A DNA stretch of 64,000 bases. It comes from Pseudoalteromonas sp. OOF1S-7 (lineage in GTDB: Bacteria > Pseudomonadota > Gammaproteobacteria > Enterobacterales > Alteromonadaceae). How positions within the stretch are numbered: position 1 is the first letter of the stretch; every line of letters starts with the position of its first letter. Under the pieces are notes generated by a model. That model saw nothing but the letters and a program-made list of their open reading frames with translations, made no database searches and had not been told where the DNA came from. The DNA lies in contig NZ_JAKRFZ010000006.1 in assembly GCF_022347765.1 (NCBI RefSeq), forward strand, positions 62,001 through 126,000. Direction: 5' to 3'. Position numbers and translations under genes: made by a program. Below, in pieces: positions 49,042 through 58,693 of this stretch.

Positions 49042-51135
49042 CTAAACCTGTACCGTCGTTTGTGGCGTTTTCGCTTTCGGTGCTGTCGAAGCCGCGTATA
49101 ATGTCACTCTTACTGAGAGTCCCCCCAGCCTGCTATCCCTGAGCTCAATCTCACCTGACATGGATTCCACCAGACTTTTACATAAGGATAATCCCAGGCC
49201 TGATCCTCCGGTTGCCCGGCTGCGTGAGCTTTCTACCCGGTATAAACGTTCAAATAAACGTGGCTTTTCATTGTCCGACACGCCCGGTGAAGAGTCTTCC
49301 AGCTGAATGATCAGTCCCTCACAGTTTTGCCGTATCTTAAGGCGTACCTGGCCAGGCTTGTCTGTATACAGGCAAGCGTTTTTTGCAAGGTTGTCTATTA
49401 CTCTGTCCAGCTTGGGCTTATCGATCAACACACTGGCTTGGGTTGGGATCGAAACATCGGCACTAAAGTGCAGATCATTGCTTTGTACCAGGCGCTTGAT
49501 GTCATAGCAGTAGCTGTCAGCAAGCGTTCGGGTACAGTAAGGCTGATTGTTGACCACCATAGCCTGGTTATCGGCCTGAGAGAGTTGATAAACGTCCGAG
49601 ATCAGGTGGTTCAGCTGAGATATTTTTTCATTGATCTTGCTGTAAGCCAGAGTATCGTCGTCCAGCAAATTATATTCCAATGCCTCAATGTGCAGCTTAA
49701 GTACACTCAGCGGTGTTCTCAGTTCATGAGAAATATCAGCCAGCATCTGATCTTTTTGTTTGAGGTTCTGCTGGTAGAGATTGGCTTTAAGACGCGCCGT
49801 TCGGTTTTTACTGAACAAGATATAACTGATCAAAATACCCAGTAATAGACAGGTCAGGGCAACAAATAACCACATGCGCTGCATCAGTTGTGCATTGCGC
49901 AGCTGGCTTTCAGTTAGTTTACGGTGATGCTCTGAGTCATCCAGGCGCTGCTGCTGCATCACCGTGTCTATGGTGCGCTTGTGAGTTAGTGCCTGCTCGG
50001 AGTTGGCTTTTTCTATATTCTGGGCAAAAAAGGTATTTGCTTTGCTGAGCGCCTCGTAAGCTTCCTGGTGGTTACCTTGCTGAAAGTCATATTTGGCTTT
50101 CAGGTTGAAATAAAGCTGAGATATATATGAATTCTCATGCTCGTCTGCCATAAAGCGTGTCAACCATTCGTAGTGGGGTCGTGCCTGCTCGGGTTTATGC
50201 TGATATAGGTAAGCGCGGGCCATAATGATGTGTGCATGAAATCGCTGGAGCTGGTTATCAGTTTGGGTGGCGTAGTGCATCGACAATCTGGCGTGCTCCT
50301 CGGCCTTGGCCCCTTTCTCCAGCTTGAGATAGGCTTGACTGATTAACTTATGGGCGCGCGCCAGGCTGACATTGGCTGGTATTTGTTCCAGCAGCTCAAT
50401 GGCCTCGGTGGTTTTCTCCACTGCCAGTAAGTAGTTTTTGCGCTTAAATGTGACCTGAGCCAGTCTCAGGGCGGTGCCGGCAATATTGCTCAGCTCACCC
50501 GACTTCTTGTCTGCAACCAGCGCTTTAGTAAAAAAGAATTCGGCCTGCTCCAGGTCATTGAAGCGCATGGCCATATCGCCCAGGTTATAAAAGTTGTTGG
50601 CGACTACCCCATGAAGCTGGCTGCCTTTCAGTGCATCCCTGGCTTTGAGCTGAAACTGCATGGCTATCGCCATTTCATTCTTGTTGTCATACAAGGTGCC
50701 GAGATTAGAATAGCTTTGCCCTACAAAGTCATTATTATTCATCGCCTTAGCTGTTTCTAAGGCCTGTCTGTAGTTGCTTTCTGCAGCATCCAGCTTGCCC
50801 ATACGTCGATAATTGATCCCCAGTTCCTTATAAAGCCGGTACTGGTTGTCGATATCCAGCTGGAAATGTCCGGGTAGCCTGTTTAACGCATCAATGGCCT
50901 GTTGATGGTTACCCTGCTTACGATAGATTTGTGCTTCAACAAAGCGTGCTTTTAGTTGCTTTTGCTGGTTGGCGTGGGTATAAAATGGGGTCAGACTACT
51001 GAGTGCTTGCTCGTAATTGCCCGACAATTCGAGCTTCTTGATTTCCTGTAATGTTAATGTCGAGTTGGTTGCCTGCGCATTAACAGTGACTATACTGAGT
51101 AACGCAAAAGCAGATTGAAGCAGTATTTTTTTCAT
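49042..51135 (-). CDS. TPR-containing sensor histidine kinase
   Basis: A 697-residue membrane kinase. A signal peptide (~1-22) is followed by about eight periplasmic TPR units (~25-380) and a coiled stretch. One membrane helix (~422-442, LFVALTCLLLGILISYILF) follows, then HisKA with phosphoacceptor His470 (DISHELRTPLSVL) and a HATPase with the N box NLAKNACLYT and G box TGGSGLGLSLCKSL. TPR sensor domains probably read protein partners rather than small ligands. No response regulator is adjacent, so it may pair with the OmpR-type regulator 2.4 kb away. Confidence 0.92.
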   Translation of the reverse strand: MKKILLQSAFALLSIVTVNAQATNSTLTLQEIKKLELSGNYEQALSSLTPFYTHANQQKQLKARFVEAQIYRKQGNHQQAIDALNRLPGHFQLDIDNQYRLYKELGINYRRMGKLDAAESNYRQALETAKAMNNNDFVGQSYSNLGTLYDNKNEMAIAMQFQLKARDALKGSQLHGVVANNFYNLGDMAMRFNDLEQAEFFFTKALVADKKSGELSNIAGTALRLAQVTFKRKNYLLAVEKTTEAIELLEQIPANVSLARAHKLISQAYLKLEKGAKAEEHARLSMHYATQTDNQLQRFHAHIIMARAYLYQHKPEQARPHYEWLTRFMADEHENSYISQLYFNLKAKYDFQQGNHQEAYEALSKANTFFAQNIEKANSEQALTHKRTIDTVMQQQRLDDSEHHRKLTESQLRNAQLMQRMWLFVALTCLLLGILISYILFSKNRTARLKANLYQQNLKQKDQMLADISHELRTPLSVLKLHIEALEYNLLDDDTLAYSKINEKISQLNHLISDVYQLSQADNQAMVVNNQPYCTRTLADSYCYDIKRLVQSNDLHFSADVSIPTQASVLIDKPKLDRVIDNLAKNACLYTDKPGQVRLKIRQNCEGLIIQLEDSSPGVSDNEKPRLFERLYRVESSRSRATGGSGLGLSLCKSLVESMSGEIELRDSRLGGLSVRVTLYAASTAPKAKTPQTTVQV

Positions 51136-51225
51136 AATTTCTTACTGGCACATCAGACTTTTTTCAGAGTATGCAATAATTGTGGTGCAATTATGGATCT
51201 GTAAAGGGGGTTTACAGCTCGCTGA

Positions 51226-51640
51226 GTTGGTAAAATGATGGTTTGTAAGGCTACCTAGTTAGTAAAATTCTGTTTTATCCGGCTGCTGACTTAGTAAAAT
51301 TTTGGTTTATTGACCCCGGAGTTAGTAAAAATGTGGCCTGAGCCGTGCTTATTATTGCAACGAGTCGAACTTTTAAGCCAATAGCAGGTGAGTTTTTTCG
51401 AATTTTAAGCCAAAATCTAGTGGTCGTCCTATTTTTTGCCACTCACGCCCCTTGTCTGTCATCAAAAGCGCGTCAGCTGATAAAATCCTGATCTGACACT
51501 CGCAGGCGGGTAAAATAGTGATCCAGAGCTAATCTGGCTGAGATTAAAGCGGTTGAGTCTGTTGGCTCTGGTAACAGGCCATCTACTTTGTTGATTGGAT
51601 TGTGTGTTGCAGGAATTGTGCTGGTAAAAAACTGATCTAA
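51226..51640 (+). repeat. Remote cluster of the origin 22-bp motif
   Basis: GTAAAA-type cores begin at 51230, 51262, 51294 and 51325 (spacing 32, 32, 31), then 51480, 51510 and 51624, all on the plus strand. Three retain the TGATC half (CCTGATCTGAC, AGTGATCCAGAGC, ACTGATCTAAA). AGTTAGTAAAAATGTG at 51320-51335 is the exact complement of 39406-39421 in the origin. Either remote initiator sites or decayed multi-repeat ends of an IS21-type element fit. Confidence 0.6.
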
Positions 51641-51641
51641 A

Positions 51642-51662
51642 AAGGGCCCGCGGGCCCTTGTA
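51642..51662 (-). terminator. aceA terminator
   Basis: AAGGGCCCG/CGGGCCCTT palindrome followed on the minus strand by TTTTTAG, 22 bases past the aceA stop. Confidence 0.8.
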
Positions 51663-51683
51663 GATGTAGGAACTTTATGACAA

Positions 51684-53288
51684 TTAAAACTGGTTCATGG
51701 TGTTGGCTTCACCACCTGCTTTCAGCGCGTTTTCACCGCTGAAATATTCTTTATGTGTATCACCAATGTTTGAGCCGGCCAGGTCCTGGTGTTTCACGGA
51801 AGCCTGCTCACGGCGAATTTCTTGTCTCTGAACATCACGTACGTATGCAAGCATACCCAGGTCACCAAAGTACCCTTCCGCCAGAATATCGGTGCTCAGT
51901 GCGGCAGTGTGATAGGTAGGCAAGGTGATCAGGTGGTGGAAAATACCCGCCTGAGCCGCACCGTCACGCTGGAAGGTTCGTACCTTAGCATCGGCTTCAG
52001 CTGCCAGCTCTGATTGATCCAGTTCAGGAGACATCAACGCTTTAGGGTCCTGGGTTGGATCAGGATATGCCGATAGATCTTTGCCCTGTGCCTGCCACTG
52101 TGCATACACTTGCTCACGGAACTTCAGCGTCCAGTTAAATGACGGTGAGTTGTTATACACCAGCTTGGCATTGGGTACCTGTTCACGAACCCGGTTAACC
52201 AGTTCTGCAATTTGCTCTACATTGGGCTTTTCAGTTTCAATCCACAGCAAATCAGCACCTGACTGCAAGCTGGTAACACAATCGAGTACAACGCGGTCTT
52301 TTTCAGTGCCTTCTCTGAATTGATATAAACCATTGTCGAGACGCACGGGCTTGCACAGCTCACCATTTTGTTTAATGACCATATCACCTTCGTTCAGATC
52401 CGCAGCGCCTGAGATAGCTGTGGTGTCGAGGAACGCGTTGTATTGGCTGGCCAAATCGCCGGGGGTTTTAGAAACCGGGATTTTCTGCGTCAGGCTGGCA
52501 CCTAGCGAGTCGGTACGGGCGACAATGATCCCCTCTTCTACGCCCAGCTCCAGGAATGCATAACGCACCGCATTGATTTTGGCTAAAAAGTCTTCATGCG
52601 GCACGGTCACTTTACCAGCCTGGTGACCACACTGCTTAGCATCCGATACCTGGTTTTCAATCTGAATGGCACAGGCACCCGCTTCAATCATTTGTTTTGC
52701 CAGCAGGTAGGTGGCTTCTTCGTTACCAAAACCGGCATCGATGTCGGCGATGATAGGCACTACATGAGTTTCGAAGTTATCTATCTGAGCTGTGATTGCC
52801 TGTACGTCACCACCCTGTGCTTTGGCCTCATCCAGCGCCTTATAAAGATGATCAAGCTCTCGTGCATCTGCTTGTTTTAGGAAAGTGTAGATCTCTTCAA
52901 TCAGCTTAGGCACCGCAGTTTTTTCGTGCATACTTTGATCTGGCAGCGGTCCAAATTCAGAGCGAAGCGCGGCAACCATCCAGCCACTCAGGTACACGTA
53001 AGAGCGTTTGGTGGTCTTATTATGGCGCTTAATGGCCATCATCATTTGCTGAGCAGTGAAACCATGCCAGCAACCCAGCGACTGCGTATATTGGCTGCTG
53101 TCGGCATCGTACGCAGCCATATCTTCACGCATTACCTTCGCGGTATATTTGGCAATATCCAGACCCGTTTTAAAGCGGTTTTGTAAATGCATTCGGGTTG
53201 CAAATTCAGGGTTGATCCCTTGCCATGTATCGCCCTGTGACTGGCACAATGTAGTAAAACGGTCAATTTGAGAGGTATAACTGCTCAT
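51684..53288 (-). CDS. aceA: Isocitrate lyase, long form
   Basis: A 534-residue isocitrate lyase splitting isocitrate into succinate and glyoxylate. It is the longer ~530-residue form found in Pseudomonas and Alteromonadales rather than the ~434-residue E. coli form. The active-site loop appears as AKQCGHQAGK (KKCGH in many homologues). Other conserved blocks are IPIIADIDAGFGNEEATYLL and GADLLWIETEKPN. A terminator follows. It is divergent from malate synthase G with 231 bases between starts, so the glyoxylate shunt is probably controlled from one shared promoter region. Confidence 0.96.
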   Translation of the reverse strand: MSSYTSQIDRFTTLCQSQGDTWQGINPEFATRMHLQNRFKTGLDIAKYTAKVMREDMAAYDADSSQYTQSLGCWHGFTAQQMMMAIKRHNKTTKRSYVYLSGWMVAALRSEFGPLPDQSMHEKTAVPKLIEEIYTFLKQADARELDHLYKALDEAKAQGGDVQAITAQIDNFETHVVPIIADIDAGFGNEEATYLLAKQMIEAGACAIQIENQVSDAKQCGHQAGKVTVPHEDFLAKINAVRYAFLELGVEEGIIVARTDSLGASLTQKIPVSKTPGDLASQYNAFLDTTAISGAADLNEGDMVIKQNGELCKPVRLDNGLYQFREGTEKDRVVLDCVTSLQSGADLLWIETEKPNVEQIAELVNRVREQVPNAKLVYNNSPSFNWTLKFREQVYAQWQAQGKDLSAYPDPTQDPKALMSPELDQSELAAEADAKVRTFQRDGAAQAGIFHHLITLPTYHTAALSTDILAEGYFGDLGMLAYVRDVQRQEIRREQASVKHQDLAGSNIGDTHKEYFSGENALKAGGEANTMNQF

Positions 53289-53519
53289 AACAAAATTCCT
53301 TCGAACGGGTTTAAGCTAACTGGTTTATGTTTGTCTGCCAGGGGCAAGTGTGAGAGTGCTGCCTGGCGCTTAAATAAACACTAGACCGACCAGTGGGATT
53401 TTTTAAATTTATAGTTGTTATTGCCAATATATTTATTGTGAATGGGTAAAGGGGTTTGTTTTTAGTGAAATTGGCTTATTTTAAAGTGACCCGTTCAAAC
53501 CCGATCAAGGATCACTCAC
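53289..53519. promoter_or_regulatory. Divergent aceA-glcB promoter region
   Basis: 231 bp between the two starts, AT-rich in the middle (53400-53480). Shared control is inferred from the layout; I could not identify a specific operator. Confidence 0.5.
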
Positions 53520-55691
53520 ATGAGTTCTCATATTTTACAGGCCGGATTGCGCATCGATACCCGCCTGTTTGACTTTGTCGATCAGGAGCTACTGCCTGGC
53601 ACCGAAATTAACGCAGGCGACTTCTGGTCTGGTTTTTCGACTATTATCCAAACTCTCACACCCAAAAACCGGGCGCTGCTTGCCAAGCGCGATCTATTGC
53701 AAAAACAAATTGATGATTATCATTTAGCGAACCCGAGCTGGGATGCTGATAAGTATCGGATATTTCTGACTGAAATTGGTTATCTGGTGCCCGATGTTGC
53801 TGCGCAGCCTATCACCACCGAGCTGGTTGAGCCCGAGATTGCTCGAATAGCGGGCCCGCAGCTGGTGGTGCCAGTCAGTAATGCTCGGTTCGCGTTGAAT
53901 GCGGCAAATGCCCGCTGGGGCTCGCTCTATGATGCGCTTTATGGCACCGATGTATTACCCGAAGAAGACGGCGCTGAGCGCGCGAGTGGCTACAATCCGG
54001 TGCGGGGTTTTAAAGTGATGGCCTATGCTCGCCAGCTGCTGGACCGGATATTGCCGCTGGCACATGGTTCTCATATTGAAAGCACTAATTATGCGGTGGT
54101 TCAGGGTGAACTGATCATCACGCTTAACGACTCAAGCCAGGTTAAACTGGCGGAGCCCGCGCAGTTTGCCGGATATAACGGACAGCCACAGAGCCCGTCG
54201 GCGTTACTGTTTAAACATCATGATCTGCATTTTGAGATCCTGATTGATCCCCAGGATCCGATCGGACAGGCTGATAAGGCCGGGATCAAAGATATTATTC
54301 TGGAGTCAGCCCTGACCACCATCATGGATTGTGAAGACTCAGTCGCTGCCGTGGATGCCGAAGATAAAGTACAGGTTTACCGCAACTGGTTAGGTCTGAT
54401 GCAAGGCACACTCGAAGAGCAGTTCGAAAAAGGTGGTAAAACCGTGATCCGTTCACTGAATGCCGATAAAACCTATCTGACACCTGATGGCCAGATGTTA
54501 AATCTGAAAGGCCGCGCTATGATGTTTGTACGCAATGTTGGCCATCTGATGACCACGCCTGCTATTTTGGATGAGCACGGCGAAGAAGTGTTCGAAGGGA
54601 TAGTCGATGCCGTGATCACCGCAGCCGCTGCGCTACACGATCTGCACGGCGATGGCACAGTTAAAAACTCCACTGCGCAGAGCGTGAATATCGTCAAACC
54701 GAAAATGCACGGCCCGGAAGAAGTGGCCTTTACCGGCGAGCTGTTTGGTGCGGTCGAACAGCTGCTAAAATTACCTGAAAACACGCTAAAAATGGGTATT
54801 ATGGATGAAGAGCGCCGTACATCTGTAAACTTACAGGCTTGTATCAACGCAGCTCACTCCCGCGTGGTGTTCATTAATACCGGGTTTCTGGACAGAACCG
54901 GTGACGAGATCCACACGTCTATGCTGGCAGGTCCGGTGTTACCCAAAGGCGAAATCAAAACGCAGCCCTGGATTGCTGCATATGAAGATCGCAACGTAGA
55001 CATCGGCCTGGCTTCAGGCTTTGCGGGTAAGGCCCAGATAGGTAAAGGCATGTGGCCGATGCCAGACAAAATGGCGCTAATGATGGAGCAAAAGCTGGCA
55101 CACCCTAAGTCTGGTGCCAATACCGCCTGGGTACCCTCTCCGACAGCGGCCACTTTACATGCCATGCATTATCACGAAGTTGAAGTGGCAACATTGCAGC
55201 AGCAAATTGTCCAGCGGCAGATGGCAAGCCTGAACGACCTGCTGACACCGCCGTTACTGGGCGCGCGTCGGTTAAGCGATGATGAGATCCAAACCGAGCT
55301 GGACAATAATGCTCAGGGGATTCTGGGCTATGTGGTGCGCTGGATAGATCAGGGGATTGGCTGCTCGAAAGTACCCGATATCAACCATGTTGGCCTGATG
55401 GAAGACAGAGCCACTTTACGTATCTCCAGCCAGCACATTGCTAACTGGTTACACCATGGTATTTGTACTAAGGAGCAGGTTAAGCGTACTTTTGTGCGTA
55501 TGGCAAAAATCGTCGATGAGCAAAATCGCCATGACGCTCAATACCAGCCAATGAGTGGCGAAAACATCGAAGAAAACCTAGCCTTTTCGGCGGCTCTGGC
55601 GTTAGTGCTGGAAGGTAAGGCACAGCCAAACGGCTACACTGAACCTCTATTGCATGCGTATCGACGTCAATACAAGGGCCTTGTTCAATAG
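53520..55691 (+). CDS. glcB: Malate synthase G
   Basis: A 723-residue monomeric malate synthase, condensing glyoxylate with acetyl-CoA. Length and blocks such as [37 protein letters not shown] and [18 protein letters not shown] are typical of form G, not the ~530-residue form A normally paired with aceA. Together with aceA it completes the glyoxylate bypass. A large terminator hairpin follows. Confidence 0.96.
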   Translation: MSSHILQAGLRIDTRLFDFVDQELLPGTEINAGDFWSGFSTIIQTLTPKNRALLAKRDLLQKQIDDYHLANPSWDADKYRIFLTEIGYLVPDVAAQPITTELVEPEIARIAGPQLVVPVSNARFALNAANARWGSLYDALYGTDVLPEEDGAERASGYNPVRGFKVMAYARQLLDRILPLAHGSHIESTNYAVVQGELIITLNDSSQVKLAEPAQFAGYNGQPQSPSALLFKHHDLHFEILIDPQDPIGQADKAGIKDIILESALTTIMDCEDSVAAVDAEDKVQVYRNWLGLMQGTLEEQFEKGGKTVIRSLNADKTYLTPDGQMLNLKGRAMMFVRNVGHLMTTPAILDEHGEEVFEGIVDAVITAAAALHDLHGDGTVKNSTAQSVNIVKPKMHGPEEVAFTGELFGAVEQLLKLPENTLKMGIMDEERRTSVNLQACINAAHSRVVFINTGFLDRTGDEIHTSMLAGPVLPKGEIKTQPWIAAYEDRNVDIGLASGFAGKAQIGKGMWPMPDKMALMMEQKLAHPKSGANTAWVPSPTAATLHAMHYHEVEVATLQQQIVQRQMASLNDLLTPPLLGARRLSDDEIQTELDNNAQGILGYVVRWIDQGIGCSKVPDINHVGLMEDRATLRISSQHIANWLHHGICTKEQVKRTFVRMAKIVDEQNRHDAQYQPMSGENIEENLAFSAALALVLEGKAQPNGYTEPLLHAYRRQYKGLVQ

Positions 55692-55708
55692 TTTATCTGG
55701 TTCGTCTG

Positions 55709-55746
55709 GGCAACAGAGTGTAAAGGGGCTTTACGCTCTGTTGCCC
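55709..55746 (+). terminator. glcB terminator
   Basis: A 17-bp near-perfect stem with GGGCAACAGAG on the left and CTCTGTTGCCC on the right around GGGGC. Confidence 0.75.
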
Positions 55747-55852
55747 CGGAAAATGTCAGCAGATGTAAGTTTACGTCAGATTTATGTAGTATCCCGTTGT
55801 ATTCTTCATGCGCCCTGCATACCCTTATCTAAAATAATAAATACGGATAATA

Positions 55853-56239
55853 ATGACTATGTTGTCAGGGAAATATACCTTACCGGGTATCAGTGTTGCG
55901 CTTATGTCTGGTTGTGTCTTTGTACCGCATACCGAAGTTAGTTTTGATGAGTACTGCGGCGTTTACAAAGAGTCTACCAGTATCAAAATGGCGCCCCGTG
56001 CTGCCAGCAACCTTGTCTTTCATGAACTTGAACTTGCTGGTGGCTTAGCACTGGCTCTGTCCAATGGGGTTGTTAAAGCCCGGCAGCAACAAGCGTACAA
56101 AGAAGATTGTCTGGCAAATGGCATTGATATTGATGCCGAAGCAAAGTTGAGTGCCGACCGCTATGAATCTCAGGCTAAACAACGACAATCTTGTGATAGT
56201 CACGCGTCTGATCTCTGTGAGATTGAACGACGCCGCTGA
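55853..56239 (+). CDS. Probable small lipoprotein, unknown function
   Basis: A 128-residue protein. The N-terminus (MTMLSGKYTLPGISVALMSGC) looks like a short lipoprotein signal with lipobox LMSGC, so Cys21 could be lipidated. Four further cysteines are spread through a helical, charged body. The ribosome site is weak (GGATAAT). It could be the first gene of the following MNIO operon, but 150 bases separate them. I do not recognise the family. Confidence 0.5.
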   Translation: MTMLSGKYTLPGISVALMSGCVFVPHTEVSFDEYCGVYKESTSIKMAPRAASNLVFHELELAGGLALALSNGVVKARQQQAYKEDCLANGIDIDAEAKLSADRYESQAKQRQSCDSHASDLCEIERRR

Positions 56240-56392
56240 GCGACCCCTTCATCATTCCTCTTTTGCATACGCTGTTTTTTGAGTAATAGGGTGTAATAGG
56301 AATTTCCTTCGTTGTGAACTACCTTTTATGAGCACTGCCACTGTGAATAAACGCACAGGCAAGTAGTCAGACCGTCACGAAGGAGCAAGTTC

Positions 56393-58684
56393 ATGAACGA
56401 ACCAATTAATAAAGACGTATTATCCGGGTTGAAAGAAATCATTAAGCCCGAACTCAGAATTTCAAAGCAACAAGAGCAGGAGATAAAAGCGCGTAGCAGT
56501 GACTATAAGGCCGCCGATGTCTCCTGTGTTAAAGCCATCGCTCAGGCCGCTATCAACGTTGAGCTATTTACCATTCCCCTGTATATGACAGGCCTTTATT
56601 CCATTTATGGGATGCACCAGATTGGCGACGATTCTGGGCTATACCCGGGACGTTGGTGGCCTGGTTTGGCTGCGACAGCGGGTAAGGTGCCAAAGGGGCG
56701 ATTCGATGAATATGACGTTGTGGCTGATCCAACATTGACGCATGAGTTATCGGTCAATGAGCAAGTATTTAATGGTGTATACAGCGTGTTTGTTGAAGAA
56801 ATGCTGCACCTGCAATTGGCTTCTAATATGGCCAGCAAGCTTGGCTTTACACCGACATTTACCAGTCCGGCACTGATCAATGAGCAATATGGCTGGCAGT
56901 GTTACGACAATCAGACCATGATCCCGCATATCCTGGATTTCAGAGATTGCGACAGTGATTTGAATAAGCTGAGCCCCGAAGTCAGAGACTACTTTAAAGC
57001 TCATTTCAAGGGGGAGAGTTTACAGGATCTTAGGGTGAATGCGACTGAGCTGAGTAAAGAGCAGGCGCTGCTGTTCTTATTGATTGAAGAAACCGAAGAA
57101 GACGCGAAAAAGATCATTGCGCCTCAGTATTTGAAGCCCGGCGCAGATGGTCGTCCTAAGTACTTTGAAAATGCTCCGTTTGACTGGTGGCAACCCAAAT
57201 ACAACGAAACTGATCTCCCCTTGTTTGGTTCTATTGGCCATATGTACCTGTGTTACTGGAACTACCTGCAAATTAAGTATGACGATGGCACCTACTTGCT
57301 CGATGAACTACTCTCCCCGGTGCAACGAGATTACTTTAATGTACGACCTGGAGAAGAAGGTTATCAAGCGCAGTTCCCTGAAATCGACGGATCACTGAAT
57401 CCAACCGAGTTGCCAGATAGTCGCCATGATGAGCTCAAATTAAAGTTGATCAATAACATCAATGCTATTACTGATCAGGGCGAAGGCCAGGGCGTGGTTG
57501 AAACAATCTGTCAGCAATGGAGCCATGAGACATGGGCGCAAAAAGCCCTGAGTAGCTTATTTGCACAAAAGGCTGAGGATAAGCATACCGTTAAAGAAAA
57601 GTATCAGCCCAATGAAGATGCACTTAAAGCGGATTATCCGGGCGAGCCCATCTCTGGCTCGGCATGTGCGCGGATTATGAATAAGCGCAAAGATCACTTC
57701 CTGATCTTTAAACAAACGTTGGAACTGATCGTTAAATTCAGCGATCCCTGTTACAAAGAAGGAGCGAGATACTCCACCTGGAAAGACTGGCATGCCGAAG
57801 GCAATCGCTGGAACAGGGATATGCTCAACCCAGGAAAATGCGATGAAGCAAGGAAGCTGCACTCAGATTTGCCGTGCGTTGATGAGATCACTGCGGCACT
57901 GAACAACCTGAGCCGCACAGAGAAAAGCCAGAAGGAAACCCATCAGCTGTTCAGTCAGTCGGCAGTCGGCACCATTAAAGGCCTCACAACCGCGCTGGAT
58001 CGTTATTGGTCGGGGCAAACCAACGAATTCCCCGGGCCTGCAATGGGTGGCTCTGGCGACCGTGTTTCAATTTGCTGGGCAACGACTGGGATGGCACCAG
58101 ATCTGGTGACTGGTATTGCGCCGCAGGAGGAAGGCGTGTTGTATCATGCCTGTCAGGGGATGAGTTATACCTCAGACAATGTTGGACTACCGCCAGCTCA
58201 GGTGTTCCATAGTTGTAAAGGCTCAAATGATTGTAAAGCCCAGGGGGGCTGTGGCTTTGTGCACAGTACCACGCCGGGTGGCAGCTGTGGTGCCAGTGGC
58301 GCTAAAGGTATTAAGAGTGCGCCGGCCGATAATAAGTGTAATAACCTGGGTGGATGCGCCGTGCCTATTTCGGCCTCGCAGTTATTCCCATCCTTACCTG
58401 CCGACGACAGCGATGGCTATAAAATGCAGCTGTTTAGTTTTTATGGCAAAGAAAACCACTTTAAACCTATCAGCTACATCACCCCTAAGGAGGGCGACTC
58501 ACAACTGGATTGCGCTTCACCGGATGAAACGACGCCGATGCCCTACAAAGAAGGTGACGCGGTGTACAAAATTGCCTGGCAGGCATATTGTAACGCAAAT
58601 GGCCTGGTAGATCTGAGTACGGGTGGTATTCCAGACGCTCCAAAGGCAGATGACATTCGTCTGGCACTGCCACCTTCAACATAA
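56393..58684 (+). CDS. Ferritin-like (VioB-type) protein with bufferin-like Cys-rich C-terminus
   Basis: A 763-residue two-part protein with a good AAGGAG ribosome site. Residues ~45-300 form a ferritin-like four-helix bundle like the domain in VioB/RebD enzymes: candidate iron ligands are Glu57 (INVELFTIPLY), Glu135/Glu136 and His139 (FVEEMLHLQLASN), Glu232-Glu235 and His283. Residues ~580-660 are rich in Cys and Gly, with CKGSNDCKAQGGC (Cys608, Cys614, Cys620), SCGASG and CNNLGGC. This Cys pattern strongly resembles the CKGxNxCKGQGGC repeats of bufferin-type precursors modified by DUF692 enzymes, and exactly such an enzyme and its DUF2063 partner follow. I infer a giant modified precursor rather than a classic VioB enzyme. 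Confidence 0.78.
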   Translation: MNEPINKDVLSGLKEIIKPELRISKQQEQEIKARSSDYKAADVSCVKAIAQAAINVELFTIPLYMTGLYSIYGMHQIGDDSGLYPGRWWPGLAATAGKVPKGRFDEYDVVADPTLTHELSVNEQVFNGVYSVFVEEMLHLQLASNMASKLGFTPTFTSPALINEQYGWQCYDNQTMIPHILDFRDCDSDLNKLSPEVRDYFKAHFKGESLQDLRVNATELSKEQALLFLLIEETEEDAKKIIAPQYLKPGADGRPKYFENAPFDWWQPKYNETDLPLFGSIGHMYLCYWNYLQIKYDDGTYLLDELLSPVQRDYFNVRPGEEGYQAQFPEIDGSLNPTELPDSRHDELKLKLINNINAITDQGEGQGVVETICQQWSHETWAQKALSSLFAQKAEDKHTVKEKYQPNEDALKADYPGEPISGSACARIMNKRKDHFLIFKQTLELIVKFSDPCYKEGARYSTWKDWHAEGNRWNRDMLNPGKCDEARKLHSDLPCVDEITAALNNLSRTEKSQKETHQLFSQSAVGTIKGLTTALDRYWSGQTNEFPGPAMGGSGDRVSICWATTGMAPDLVTGIAPQEEGVLYHACQGMSYTSDNVGLPPAQVFHSCKGSNDCKAQGGCGFVHSTTPGGSCGASGAKGIKSAPADNKCNNLGGCAVPISASQLFPSLPADDSDGYKMQLFSFYGKENHFKPISYITPKEGDSQLDCASPDETTPMPYKEGDAVYKIAWQAYCNANGLVDLSTGGIPDAPKADDIRLALPPST

Positions 58685-58693
58685 GGACGCGCC

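Larger units (their letters stand above)
51136..51683. other. Intergenic region with cluster of origin-like repeats
   Basis: No gene. It contains the promoter of the kinase gene, seven copies of a motif shared with the origin (listed separately), an AATTTTAAGCCAAAA-type pair at 51370 and 51401, and the aceA terminator. Confidence 0.6.

Noticed and set aside
50224-50235. AATGATGTGTGC in the histidine kinase gene, one mismatch from the array core and in the opposite orientation
   Set aside because: It lies in coding sequence (an IIMAR segment) and has no G at Ter position 6, so chance is likely.
53289-53519. Specific FadR or IclR operator between aceA and glcB
   Set aside because: No convincing consensus match; only shared regulation by position can be inferred.
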